Shown: one piece after another, positions 36,335 to 45,286 of the stretch
Layout: every line of letters begins with the position of its first letter
How positions within the stretch are numbered: position 1 is the stretch's first letter
Source: an uncultured Dialister sp.
GTDB lineage: Bacteria; Bacillota; Negativicutes; Veillonellales; Dialisteraceae
Length of the DNA stretch: 64,000 bases
Direction: 5' to 3'
NCBI GenBank assembly: GCA_900314595.1
Contig: OMVW01000003.1
Span: 62,001 to 126,000, forward strand
Position numbers and translations under genes: made by a program
Notes under the pieces: generated by a model
Told to the model about the DNA's origin: nothing
Database searches by the model: none
Seen by the model: the letters and a program-made list of their open reading frames with translations, nothing else

Positions 36335-36344
36335 GCAAAAATCC

Positions 36345-36370
36345 CCTTCATCTTTCATGAAGGTTTTTTT
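36345..36370 (+). terminator. Riboswitch expression-platform terminator
   Basis: CCTTCAT/ATGAAGG stem with a CTTTC loop and T7. Confidence 0.9.
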
Positions 36371-36386
36371 ATTATAAGGAGTCGCA

Positions 36387-37424
36387 ATGATTGAATTAAA
36401 GCATATAACGAAATTATATGGCAATTTCAAGGCACTGGACGACATCAACCTGACCATTAAAGACGGAGAAATCTTCGGTATCGTCGGGCAGTCGGGTGCC
36501 GGCAAATCCACCCTGGTCCGCTGCATCAATATGCTGGAACCCCCGACTTCCGGAGAAGTACTCATCAACGGCAAGGATATGATGAAACTTTCTAAAAGCC
36601 AGCTTCGGGAGGAACGAAAGAAAATCGGCATGATTTTCCAGCATTTCAACCTGCTCGCCAATCGCACTGTAGCAGGAAACGTAGCTTTTCCTCTGGAACT
36701 TTCCGGCGTACCAAAAACTGAGCAGAAAAAAAGGATTGATGACATCCTTGATGTAGTAGGTTTAACAGAATATAAAGACAAATATCCGGCCCAACTCTCC
36801 GGCGGACAGAAACAGCGTGTAGGCATTGCACGCGCCATTGTTTCCAATCCAAATGTACTTCTCTCCGATGAAGCCACAAGCGCCCTTGATCCGGAAACCG
36901 TAAAATCTATTCTCTCCCTTTTGAGAGATATCAATAAAAAACTGGGCATCACGATTATCCTCATCACCCATCAGATGGAAGTAATCAAGGAAATAGCAGA
37001 ACGGGTAGCAGTTATTGAAAAAGGGAAAATCATCGAAGAAGGTTCTGTTGTGGATCTCTTCACAAATCCTCAGACTGAAACGTTGAAGAAATTCGTAGGT
37101 TCTGTTATGTCCTCCGATGTACCGGAACAGCTTTCCCATATGAATATCACTGCAAAGAAGGAATCTGACTCCGACCAGACTGTTGTTTCCCTAAAATTCC
37201 GCGGCGATGTAGCCAATGAGCCAATCATTGCCAATCTTATTCGCAAATATAATCTGGATGTCAGCATTCTTTATGGATCCATCGATTATATCCAGAATGT
37301 ATCCTTCGGACGACTCATCATTATGATTGACGGCGATGAAAGAAACATGAATGATGCTCTCAGCCATCTGAAAGAATTACCAATTACAAGCGAGGTGATC
37401 GGATATGTCCGCGGTGATAACTAA
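36387..37424 (+). CDS. metN: Methionine ABC transporter ATP-binding protein
   Basis: A 345-residue ABC ATPase with Walker A GQSGAGKST (34-42), signature LSGGQKQR, and the degenerate Walker B LLSDEATSALD normal for MetN. Residues about 265-345 form a NIL domain, the methionine-sensing regulatory domain of these importers. It overlaps metI by 20 bases and lies behind the SAM-I riboswitch. Confidence 0.95.
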   Translation: MIELKHITKLYGNFKALDDINLTIKDGEIFGIVGQSGAGKSTLVRCINMLEPPTSGEVLINGKDMMKLSKSQLREERKKIGMIFQHFNLLANRTVAGNVAFPLELSGVPKTEQKKRIDDILDVVGLTEYKDKYPAQLSGGQKQRVGIARAIVSNPNVLLSDEATSALDPETVKSILSLLRDINKKLGITIILITHQMEVIKEIAERVAVIEKGKIIEEGSVVDLFTNPQTETLKKFVGSVMSSDVPEQLSHMNITAKKESDSDQTVVSLKFRGDVANEPIIANLIRKYNLDVSILYGSIDYIQNVSFGRLIIMIDGDERNMNDALSHLKELPITSEVIGYVRGDN

Positions 37425-38058
37425 TCTTCTTTTAAAATCCCTGGCCGAAACCATTTACATGCTGGTTTTCTCCTCCCTCATTTCCGCTCTTGTAGGCATA
37501 CCACTCGGTATTCTTCTTGTAGTCACTGAAAAGAATGGAATTCTAGCCTGTCCGGTGCTCAATAAGCCTCTGGCCTTCATTATCAATATGGTTCGTTCCA
37601 TTCCATTTATCATCCTCATGGTTGCCATCATTCCATTCACCAGACTGATTGCAGGGACCTCCATAGGTACAACTGCTGCCATCGTTCCCTTGACGCTTGC
37701 CGCTATCCCCTATACAGCACGTATGGTAGAAACATCCATCCGTGAAATACCGTCCGGTCTTATTGAAGCTGCTGAATCTATGGGTGCTTCCCCACTCCAG
37801 ATTATCTGGAAAGTCCTTATTCCGGAAGCTCTCCCTTCCATTATTGAAAGTTTGACTGTAGTCATCGTATCCCTCATCGGTGCATCTGCCATGGCAGGTA
37901 CCATTGGCGGCGGCGGCCTTGGTGATCTGGCCATCCGCTATGGTTATCAGCGTTTCCAGGCAGATGTAATGATTGCTACCATCGTAGTTCTGGTCATCGT
38001 AGTACAGCTCATCCAGTTCATTGGCAGCAATCTGGCCAAGAAAATGGATAAACGGTAA
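37405..38058 (+). CDS. metI: Methionine ABC transporter permease
   Basis: A 217-residue permease with five to six membrane segments and the EAA loop EAAESMGASPLQIIWKVLIPEA that contacts MetN. GGGGLGDLAIRYGYQRF near the C-terminus is typical of MetI. It overlaps metN, so the two are translated together. Confidence 0.95.
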   Translation: MSAVITNLLLKSLAETIYMLVFSSLISALVGIPLGILLVVTEKNGILACPVLNKPLAFIINMVRSIPFIILMVAIIPFTRLIAGTSIGTTAAIVPLTLAAIPYTARMVETSIREIPSGLIEAAESMGASPLQIIWKVLIPEALPSIIESLTVVIVSLIGASAMAGTIGGGGLGDLAIRYGYQRFQADVMIATIVVLVIVVQLIQFIGSNLAKKMDKR

Positions 38059-38072
38059 TGCAGTATGTAAAT

Positions 38073-38113
38073 GAGCGTTTCGCTCTTTATATAAACCGCA
38101 TCCTTACATGCGG
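38073..38113 (+). promoter_or_regulatory. Two hairpins between metI and metQ
   Basis: GAGCG/CGCTC with a 3-base loop (38073-38085, followed by TTTATAT) and CCGCAT/ATGCGG (38096-38113) sit in the 86-base gap. They may set separate mRNA levels for metQ. Confidence 0.4.
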
Positions 38114-38144
38114 CTCATTTTCAAAAGAGAAAGGAAGTCTTAAT

Positions 38145-38987
38145 ATGTTGAAAAAATTAGCAATTGCCGGCCTTTGCGCACTCTCCGCAGCAGCAATCAT
38201 CACCGGCTGCGGTTCCAGCCAGAAACCGGCAGCTTCTTCTGCAGCCGCTGCACCGCAGGAAAAGAAAGAAATCACCGTAGGCGCGACCGCAGGCCCCCAC
38301 GCGGAAGTCGTTGAAGCCGCTGCAAAAGAAGCCGAAAAGAACGGACTCAAAGTGAATGTCAAGGAATTCTCTGACTACATCACCCCTGACCAGGCCCTGG
38401 CTGATGGCGATATCGATCTCGTCGTATACCAGCATGAACCGTTCCTGAAGAATTTCAACAAACAGCATAATACCGACCTTGTAGCCATCGGCAAAGCCAT
38501 CCTCATGCGCATGGGCATCTATTCCAACAAATACCGCGATCTGAAAGCCATTCCGGACGGTGCCGTCGTTTCCATTCCTAACGACCCCACCAATGAAGGC
38601 CGCGGCCTGGAACTTCTTGAAAAAGCAGGTCTCCTGAAGCTGAAAGAAGGAGTCGGCATGAAAGCTACTCCGGCAGACGTGGTTGAAAACCCGAAACATC
38701 TGAAATTCAAAGAACTTGAAGCTGCCCAGCTGCCAAGATCCCTGGATGATGTGGACCTTTCCGTCATCACCATGAACTATGTCATGAGCGCTGGTCTTTC
38801 CCCGAAAGACCAGGGCCTCTTCTGGGAAGATGAAAATACTCCGCTGGCTGTCATGATTATCGCCGCAAGAAACAAAGACAAGGATCAGCCGGCCTATCAG
38901 AAATTCGTCAAGTATTACCAGTCTGATTCCGTCAAGAAATTCATCGCTGAAAAATACAAAGGCACCATCGTTCCATCCTGGAAGTAA
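38145..38987 (+). CDS. metQ: Methionine-binding lipoprotein MetQ
   Basis: A 280-residue NlpA-family lipoprotein with lipobox ITGC (Cys22). KEITVGATAGPHAEVVEAA, FSDYITPDQALADGDIDLVVYQHEPFL and the C-terminal KYKGTIVPSW are family features. It binds methionine for MetNI. The start at 38145 has AAGGAAG upstream; the frame is open from 38058 but without a ribosome site. Confidence 0.94.
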   Translation: MLKKLAIAGLCALSAAAIITGCGSSQKPAASSAAAAPQEKKEITVGATAGPHAEVVEAAAKEAEKNGLKVNVKEFSDYITPDQALADGDIDLVVYQHEPFLKNFNKQHNTDLVAIGKAILMRMGIYSNKYRDLKAIPDGAVVSIPNDPTNEGRGLELLEKAGLLKLKEGVGMKATPADVVENPKHLKFKELEAAQLPRSLDDVDLSVITMNYVMSAGLSPKDQGLFWEDENTPLAVMIIAARNKDKDQPAYQKFVKYYQSDSVKKFIAEKYKGTIVPSWK

Positions 38988-39007
38988 TTTAATCGCTCAG
39001 GAAACAG

Positions 39008-39040
39008 AAAAGCAGCCCGCTTTTGCGGACTGCTTTTTTT
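39008..39040. terminator. Terminator of metNIQ
   Basis: AAAAGCAG-CCGC/GCGG-CTGC arms with a TTTT loop and T7 on the plus strand; also usable from the convergent gene. Confidence 0.9.
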
Positions 39041-39085
39041 ACTGGCAGATGCTCCCGGAATGTCTTCAGATCAGAAATGGTATTT

Positions 39086-39871
39086 TCAGCCCAGTTTTTC
39101 ACTTCCATCGGAAAAGGAAAAATCGGTTGGCAGAAACGGCTTGATATTGTCCGTAGACGATGCAGAGGCCGTTTCCGTGAATGCTTCAAAAATAGCCATA
39201 TCCAGACCATCATAGACATAGGAGCATTCAGGGTGCCACTGGACTGCCCACAGGAATTTTTTGGACGGTGCGTAAACCGCCTCGATCAGCTCATCTTCGG
39301 AATAGGCCATAGGAACGAGCCCGGAAGCCAGTTTTTTGATAGCCTGATGATGAAGGGAATTGACGCCCATGCAGGACACGCCCAGACGGTCATGCATCGG
39401 AGTTCCCGGAATAATGGTATTGAGATGAGCCACCCAGTCATAGGAGAAATCCATATTGTGTTCCAGTGCATGAAGAGACGGACGTTCAGAATGGATATCC
39501 TGATACAGAGTGCCTCCCATCATCACATTGAACAGCTGGAGTCCTCTGCAGATACCGAGGACTGGTACATCATGTTCCCAGCAGTAACGGAACACCATGG
39601 TTTCCAGTTTATCTCTGGCCTCACATACATATCCGCAGCGGTCGGATTTCTTCTCTCCATAAAGGGCGGGGGAAATATCGGGACCACCGGTGAAGAGGAA
39701 GCCATCAAAATCATCACGAATCTCTTTAAAATCCTCTTCAGAAAGGTGCAGGGGAAGGATGACTGGTATTCCGCCCGCTTCACGGACCCCATCCATGTAG
39801 CCCGGCAGCATCCATATACTGTCCTTCTTTTCATCCCACAACGGCATAACTCCAATCTTTGGCTTTCGCAT
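39086..39871 (-). CDS. Class I glutamine amidotransferase (gamma-glutamyl-GABA hydrolase family)
   Basis: A 261-residue peptidase C26 protein similar to PuuD. The nucleophile Cys is in VLGICRGLQLFNV, the oxyanion TGGPDI lies upstream, and the His-Glu pair is in QWHPE. PuuD releases GABA from gamma-glutamyl-GABA, but the family also includes other gamma-glutamyl hydrolases, so the substrate is open. The ATG at 39871 has GGAGG 8 bases upstream. A leader with attenuator-like hairpins precedes it. Confidence 0.85.
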   Translation of the reverse strand: MRKPKIGVMPLWDEKKDSIWMLPGYMDGVREAGGIPVILPLHLSEEDFKEIRDDFDGFLFTGGPDISPALYGEKKSDRCGYVCEARDKLETMVFRYCWEHDVPVLGICRGLQLFNVMMGGTLYQDIHSERPSLHALEHNMDFSYDWVAHLNTIIPGTPMHDRLGVSCMGVNSLHHQAIKKLASGLVPMAYSEDELIEAVYAPSKKFLWAVQWHPECSYVYDGLDMAIFEAFTETASASSTDNIKPFLPTDFSFSDGSEKLG

Positions 39872-39968
39872 AGTAAGCACCTCCAGTAACGATGGCGGAA
39901 AGCCTCTGCCGGAAGCTCAATCCGCCGAAATCAGAATGAAATAAAAACTATAAACCCATTTCCTTCCT

Positions 39969-40054
39969 AAAAAATAGCGGCACCTGCCCGGGAGAGCAGC
40001 GCCGTTACTGACCTTTTTAAGCAAAAGACGCTGCTACATGAGCAGCGCCTTTGC
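39969..40054 (-). promoter_or_regulatory. Attenuator-like leader of the amidotransferase gene
   Basis: On the minus-strand RNA, hairpin A (40054-40021, 7-bp core AGCAGCG/CGCTGCT) is followed by hairpin B (40004-39978, CGGC-CTGC/GCAG-GCCG) and six U (39974-39969). The 3' arm of A (40035-40027) can instead pair with the 5' arm of B (40003-39995) over 9 bp, which would block the terminator. Confidence 0.6.
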
Positions 40055-40076
40055 TTTTATGAATTTCTATGCCTGA

Positions 40077-40105
40077 ATTATATTTGATTTCTACTCCTTT
40101 GTCAA
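40077..40105 (-). promoter_or_regulatory. Promoter of the amidotransferase gene
   Basis: Perfect TTGACA (40105-40100), 17 bases, perfect TATAAT (40082-40077) on the minus strand; leader of about 200 bases. Confidence 0.85.
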
Positions 40106-40180
40106 ATGATTCCCTGTCTAAAATTAATCTATAACGATATACAAATGATTTAACCGACTAAAATCATTTTTACACCCCTA

Positions 40181-40189
40181 TGATATAAT
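40181..40189 (+). promoter_or_regulatory. Extended -10 promoter of the MFS gene
   Basis: TGATATAAT, an extended -10, lies about 40 bases before the ATG; no good -35 is visible. Confidence 0.5.
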
Positions 40190-40229
40190 ATTAGTGTTTA
40201 ATCTATATTGCATAGTAAAGGACCATCTT

Positions 40230-41429
40230 ATGCGTCTATTGCAGCTATTTCCTGCTCTTACGGTAAAAAATTACAGAATCTTCTGGATCACCCAGTGGGT
40301 GGCCCTCATTGGTTTCTGGCTCCAGCTCACGGCCCAGCAGTGGCTGGTGTACACCATGACCGATTCTGCTTTCCTTCTAGGCCTTCTTTCAGCCTGCCAG
40401 TTTGCTCCCAGCCTGTTATTTACTCTTTTTACAGGCTTCTGGATTGACCGGCACAACAAAAGAAAAATCCTTCTGGGCACCCAGTGCACCTACATAGCGC
40501 AGGCCGCTCTTCTCGGGCTGCTTCTCTGGACAGGAAATGAAACTTACCTCTGGATTCTGTTTTTTGCTTTTTTCGTCGGTTCCATCGATGCCTTTGATAT
40601 GCCTGCCCGCATGGCCTTCATGCCGGAACTGGTAGGGAAAAAAGCCCTTCACAGCGCCATCAGCCTGAATTCTGCCAATTTCAACCTCACCCGCATGATC
40701 GGACCGCTGCTTGCCGCATTCCTGCTCAATTATATTTCCTACAGTTCCATTTTCTTCCTCAATGCCCTCTCCCTCATCCCCATCGTCATCGCCTACACCC
40801 GGATGAATGTCAATTCGGTGGTTGAGGAAAAGCCGGAAAGCCACCCGCTGAAGGAAATCAGGGAAGGTCTTCTCCAGGCGCATAAAAATCCCGTTATATT
40901 CAAAAACCTCATTGCTGCCGGTCTGGTGAGCGGCCTGATATTAAACCTGGGGACCTATGGGCCTCTCTTTGCAGACAGAGTTCTTCATGCGGGTATCAAT
41001 GGGTTCGGATCCATTCTTTTTGCCGCAGGCACAGGCTCCATGATCTGCGGCGTCCTCTCGGCTATGGCGAGCCGCCAGTTCTCCCGGAAATTCATTTTTG
41101 GAAATGCCATCGCCTGCGGTCTTACTCTTATGGCAGTCAGTCACGTCAGTTTCCAAATTCCTGCTCTCACCATATTCGGTATCCTTGGCTTTTCACTGAC
41201 TCTTTTCCTCATCAACTGCAATGCCTCCATCCAGATGGCCTCTCCCAAAGAATACCTGGGACGCATCATGGGACTTTATACCTTTGTATTCCTCGGAAGT
41301 GCTCCTTTTGGATCTCTTCTCGTATCCACGATTATCGAATTCATCGGAACATCCATGGGACTCCTCGTAGTAGGAGCTTTGGAAATAGGACTCCTTTCCA
41401 TCTTCGCCCGGCCTGATGAGAAAAAGTGA
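40230..41429 (+). CDS. MFS transporter (MFS_3/EntS-like)
   Basis: A 399-residue transporter with about 12 hydrophobic segments. The N-terminal NYRIFWITQWVALIGFWLQLTAQQWLVY and the FTGFWIDRHNKRKIL loop are typical of the MFS_3 (DUF894) exporters related to EntS. The substrate is unknown. The start at 40230 is chosen for AAAGGA 7 bases upstream; the frame opens 12 codons earlier with GTG. It is a lone plus-strand gene. Confidence 0.85.
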   Translation: MRLLQLFPALTVKNYRIFWITQWVALIGFWLQLTAQQWLVYTMTDSAFLLGLLSACQFAPSLLFTLFTGFWIDRHNKRKILLGTQCTYIAQAALLGLLLWTGNETYLWILFFAFFVGSIDAFDMPARMAFMPELVGKKALHSAISLNSANFNLTRMIGPLLAAFLLNYISYSSIFFLNALSLIPIVIAYTRMNVNSVVEEKPESHPLKEIREGLLQAHKNPVIFKNLIAAGLVSGLILNLGTYGPLFADRVLHAGINGFGSILFAAGTGSMICGVLSAMASRQFSRKFIFGNAIACGLTLMAVSHVSFQIPALTIFGILGFSLTLFLINCNASIQMASPKEYLGRIMGLYTFVFLGSAPFGSLLVSTIIEFIGTSMGLLVVGALEIGLLSIFARPDEKK

Positions 41430-41484
41430 TGAAAAATAACAAAACCTATCAAAAATCTTCATTTTAAAATAGTTTCATCCCCAT

Positions 41485-41522
41485 AAAAAAGCAGTGAAAG
41501 CGCAAGCCTTCACTGCTTTTTT
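41485..41522. terminator. Bidirectional terminator between MFS gene and LPS cluster
   Basis: AAAAAAGCAGTGAA/TTCACTGCTTTTTT, a 14-bp stem between convergent genes. Confidence 0.92.
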
Positions 41523-41550
41523 ATGGCAGAAATACAAAGCTCCCAAAGCG

Positions 41551-42627
41551 TTATTTTTCCAGCTTTTCTGCCTTTCTTAATGCTTCTTCTCCCGCTTCAA
41601 TGACTTCTTTCACGGTAATTTCAGAAATGGGGGTATATTTACCGGATGCAATGGTCTTATTCACATGTTCCGGTCCCATGGGCATGTCACAGGAAGAAAG
41701 GGCTTTCGAACAGGGCCCCAAGGGATGATGGAATTTCGCATTGCTGGGACCGAACATGGCAATCGTAGGCACGCCCCGGCTGTCAAAGACATACATGGGA
41801 CCGCTGTCATTCGTAAAAGCCAGATTGCAGCGCCCGGCGGCCGCCATGAATTCTCCCATGGAAAAATGGCCGGCCGCAATGATATATTTCTTTGACTTCA
41901 TCACGGAAACCGCTTCATCGATGAGGGGCCGCTCCGAAGGAACCCCGAAGAAAACAGGAATCAGCCCTTTTTCAGCAAAATGGTCTGCCACTTTTCCGTA
42001 ATTTTTCGCCGGCCAGTTCTTTTCCTTTGTAGAACTTCCTACGGAAAGGCCCACAAGGCGGTCATTTTCCGTAATACCTTCAGAAGCAAAAAATTCATCC
42101 GCCTTCTTTTCCCATTCCGGAGACGTGTAGGTCCGCATACCATGATGAGAAAGATCCTTCACGCCCAGCCTCTCCAGCACTTTGAGGTACTTGTCCACGG
42201 CATGGGAATTGTAAGTCTCAATGGTCATGGGCCAGTCCATAAAAAGCTTATCAATCCGCGTACCAGCTTCCCCGCCCCAGTGCTTCGGATGCATGGCGAG
42301 GGCCAGCATGGTGCTTCTTGTAGTCCCATGAAGGGTGAGAAGGATATCCGGATGAAGAGCGCCGATCTTCTTTCCCACTTTCCAGGTGGCGGCCAGCCCT
42401 TTTTCCTTTCCATGACGGTCAAAAGGAATGAGGACGTCGATATCCGGATTGTATTTTACCGACTCCAGGAACCTCGCATCCATGACAAGCACGATTTTGG
42501 ATCCCTTTGCTTCCCTCCGGAGCACTTCAAGGAAAGGGGTAATGGAGACCATATCCCCGAAATAAAGCATGTATATGATGACGATTGTCTTATTTCTCAA
42601 ATCTGCCTGTACTTTTAAATCGCTCAT
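41551..42627 (-). CDS. Glycosyltransferase family 9 (heptosyltransferase-like)
   Basis: A 358-residue GT-B enzyme of family 9. YFGDMVSITPFLEVLRRE near 20-37 and the C-terminal FTNDSGPMYVFDSRGVPTIAMFGPSN match the ADP-heptose binding pattern of WaaC/WaaF/OpsX. It probably adds a heptose to the LPS inner core, and the adjacent hldE, which makes ADP-heptose precursor, supports this. The exact acceptor is unknown. Confidence 0.88.
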   Translation of the reverse strand: MSDLKVQADLRNKTIVIIYMLYFGDMVSITPFLEVLRREAKGSKIVLVMDARFLESVKYNPDIDVLIPFDRHGKEKGLAATWKVGKKIGALHPDILLTLHGTTRSTMLALAMHPKHWGGEAGTRIDKLFMDWPMTIETYNSHAVDKYLKVLERLGVKDLSHHGMRTYTSPEWEKKADEFFASEGITENDRLVGLSVGSSTKEKNWPAKNYGKVADHFAEKGLIPVFFGVPSERPLIDEAVSVMKSKKYIIAAGHFSMGEFMAAAGRCNLAFTNDSGPMYVFDSRGVPTIAMFGPSNAKFHHPLGPCSKALSSCDMPMGPEHVNKTIASGKYTPISEITVKEVIEAGEEALRKAEKLEK

Positions 42628-42629
42628 GC

Positions 42630-44084
42630 CTATTCCTTACGTATCTTATGAATCAGGGAAGTGGTAGAATAGCCGTCCACGAATGGAAGGATTTCCACTT
42701 TTCCCGCATACTGCCGTCCTGCCACTTCTTCCACTTTATAGTCCCCGCCCTTGACAAGGATATCCGGTTTCAGATGGGAAAGAAGTTCTTCCGGCGTATC
42801 TTCATCAAAAATGACCACTTCATCCACACAGCGCAGCGCTGCCAGCATGAAACTCCGGTCTTCTTCATTGTTCACCGGTCTTTCGGGACCCTTCAAAGCC
42901 CTCACAGAGCGGTCTGAATTGAGGCCGATGATGAGATGCTGCCCCAGAGAGGCCGCCTGCTGGAGGTAGGTAATATGCCCCCGGTGAAGGATATCGAAAC
43001 AGCCGTTGGTGAAGACGACCGTTTCCCCATGGGCTTTCCACCGTTTTACCTTTTCCTCCGCTTCTTCCCGGGAAAGTGGCAGGTAGGAAAGGCGTACATC
43101 CCTCCGTCCCAGCCAGGCCTGAATCAGTTCATCCCTTTTCACCTGATAGGTTCCGACTTTGGAAACCGCAATGCCTGCCGCTTTATTGGCCAGCTCCAGG
43201 ATGGTCTCCATATCCATTTGGGCTGCCGATGAAGCCGCAATGACTGCCATAACCGTATCTCCTGCGCCGGACACATCGAATACGTCCTGGGCCACGGAAG
43301 CGCGATGAATGGCTTTATTTTCGGAAATACAGGTAATGCCCTTTTCCGAACGGGTCACGAAGAGATGGGTGAGCTGGAATTTCTCCCGTACCTCTTGTCC
43401 CGCTTTCAGGATGGCCTCATCCTCATTGGGCACGTCCCTTCCCAGGCAGTCCGATATTTCCTTGATATTGGGCGTAATGCCATAGGCTCCGGTATACTTG
43501 GTCCAGTCGCTTCCTTTGGGATCCACCAGTACAAGAACCGAATATTTCTTCCCAAGACTGATGATTTTCTCAGAAAGGGCATCCGTAATCATGCCTTTGC
43601 CATAATCGGAAATCACGATGCTGCCCAATCCCTGGCGAAGCAGATTTTCCAGCCAGCCGAGGAGCTTTTCCGTTTCCTCTTCCGAGAGCGATTTCTTTTC
43701 TTCATAATCCAGCCGCATCATCTGCTGCCGAGCGCCAAGAATACGGATTTTGGCCGTAGTATGGTAATCATTATCCGTAATGATACCGGACGTATCGATG
43801 CCCGCCTTCTGAAGGAGTTCAGACAGAATGGCGCCATCTCCATCATTGCCTTTCATGCCCGCCGCATAGACAAGGCAGCCAAGAGACGCCAGGTTCGCTG
43901 CCGTATTGGCAGCCCCGCCTAATACGTCTCTCTGTGACTGGACAAGATTCACCGGTACCGGGGCTTCCGGGGAAATACGGTTTACTTTCCCTGTGATATA
44001 ACGATCCGTCATAAGGTCGCCAATGACGGCAACCTTGATATGAGTGATTTCATTTTTCAAAAAATTTTCACCAGCCTGCTGCAT
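42630..44084 (-). CDS. hldE: Bifunctional heptose 7-phosphate kinase / heptose 1-phosphate adenylyltransferase
   Basis: HldE (RfaE) makes ADP-D,D-heptose for LPS. The 484-residue protein has an N-terminal PfkB-family kinase (about 1-325) with RISPEAPVPV, GGAANTAANLASLG and the catalytic DVSGAGDTV. A C-terminal nucleotidyltransferase (about 345-484) carries FTNGCFDILHRGH. Both parts appear intact. It lies 2 bases before the GT9 gene, and its presence implies an outer membrane. Confidence 0.95.
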   Translation of the reverse strand: MQQAGENFLKNEITHIKVAVIGDLMTDRYITGKVNRISPEAPVPVNLVQSQRDVLGGAANTAANLASLGCLVYAAGMKGNDGDGAILSELLQKAGIDTSGIITDNDYHTTAKIRILGARQQMMRLDYEEKKSLSEEETEKLLGWLENLLRQGLGSIVISDYGKGMITDALSEKIISLGKKYSVLVLVDPKGSDWTKYTGAYGITPNIKEISDCLGRDVPNEDEAILKAGQEVREKFQLTHLFVTRSEKGITCISENKAIHRASVAQDVFDVSGAGDTVMAVIAASSAAQMDMETILELANKAAGIAVSKVGTYQVKRDELIQAWLGRRDVRLSYLPLSREEAEEKVKRWKAHGETVVFTNGCFDILHRGHITYLQQAASLGQHLIIGLNSDRSVRALKGPERPVNNEEDRSFMLAALRCVDEVVIFDEDTPEELLSHLKPDILVKGGDYKVEEVAGRQYAGKVEILPFVDGYSTTSLIHKIRKE

Positions 44085-44102
44085 AGGTTCTCCTGTCTTT
44101 CT

Positions 44103-45275
44103 TCATTTTGCTGCTTTCTGAAGGAGCTCGTCCCAGGAATTCCACACCACTTCCGGGCGGAAAGACTCCATGGATTCCCTGGCTCCTTTCCCCAGCTTTC
44201 TCCGAAGCTCTTCATCCTTCATGAGAGCTGCGAGGGCCTTGCTGAAGGGTTCCGGTCCTTCCTCTACAAGATATCCGTTTACGTCGCTTTTTATCAGTTC
44301 ATTCACCGATGAACAGGACTTATAGCCCACTGCCGGTATCCCGACTCCCATGGCTTCAGAAAGAGCCAGCGGGAATCCCTCATGATGGCTGGGGAAGGCA
44401 AAGATATCCGTCCCTTCCCAAACGCCCTTCATATCCTTCGTCGTTCCTTTAAGGAAGACCCGGTCCGTGAGGCCTTTCTTCTTAATAAGGCTCTTCAGGG
44501 CAGTCACATAAGCCTTGTCATAGGTATCACCCCAGATATGGACCTGCCAGTCCGGGGAATCCCTGGCGATGAGGCTGAAAGCCTCTACCAGAAGATGCTG
44601 ACGCTTGGTCCGTCCCGTGACCCTTCCCACATTGGTAATCACATGGACGTCCCTGTCCTGCCCGGGATCCGCAACGAGATCCGGGATATTGACGGCATTG
44701 GGGATATAGACGAAATGGTCGTAATCCAGATACTTTTCCGCCTTACCGATAAAGGAAGGCATGAGGGCCTGAATATAGCGGCTCTTTTTCAATGCGCTTT
44801 TTTCTTCTTTCGGGGAATGAAGAAATATTTCATCGGGATCATTATGAAGCATGGAAATCACAGGAATCTTTGTGGAAATACAATCCAGAAGAAGACGGCC
44901 CGTAGGTTCGCGGAATGAAACAATGACATCCGGTTCTGTTTCTTCCAGCACCTTCTGAAGCGCCTTCTTCCCCTTGAGGAGGATTTCATAATTCCTGTTT
45001 CTTGCCCCTTCCTTACTGAAGGCGCGGGTCACTTCACGCATAATCATGTCAAAGGTGCCGACTTGGATGGCTTTCATGCCCTTCATATGGAAAAGATTGT
45101 ACAGTTCGACGCCATCCGGCAGAGGATAGAAAGGAAATCCTTCTTTTTCGTCAGCCATGACGACGGAAACTTCATAATTTCTGTCTTTCAGGGCAGAAGC
45201 CATGCGGGAAAGGACATGCTCAATACCGCCGCTGTAGCCCACATACTTATGCAAGTTGGCCAGTAATACCTTCAT
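44103..45275 (-). CDS. Glycosyltransferase family 4
   Basis: A 390-residue GT-B glycosyltransferase. GGIEHVLSRMASAL near 16-29 and the EX7E motif in EGFPLALSEAMG near 310 are typical of retaining GT4 enzymes, and NVGRVTGRTKRQHLL matches the C-terminal domain start. It is co-directional with hldE and the epimerase, so it likely builds LPS core or another surface glycan. Donor and acceptor are unknown. Confidence 0.87.
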   Translation of the reverse strand: MKVLLANLHKYVGYSGGIEHVLSRMASALKDRNYEVSVVMADEKEGFPFYPLPDGVELYNLFHMKGMKAIQVGTFDMIMREVTRAFSKEGARNRNYEILLKGKKALQKVLEETEPDVIVSFREPTGRLLLDCISTKIPVISMLHNDPDEIFLHSPKEEKSALKKSRYIQALMPSFIGKAEKYLDYDHFVYIPNAVNIPDLVADPGQDRDVHVITNVGRVTGRTKRQHLLVEAFSLIARDSPDWQVHIWGDTYDKAYVTALKSLIKKKGLTDRVFLKGTTKDMKGVWEGTDIFAFPSHHEGFPLALSEAMGVGIPAVGYKSCSSVNELIKSDVNGYLVEEGPEPFSKALAALMKDEELRRKLGKGARESMESFRPEVVWNSWDELLQKAAK

Positions 45276-45286
45276 AGTAACACCCG

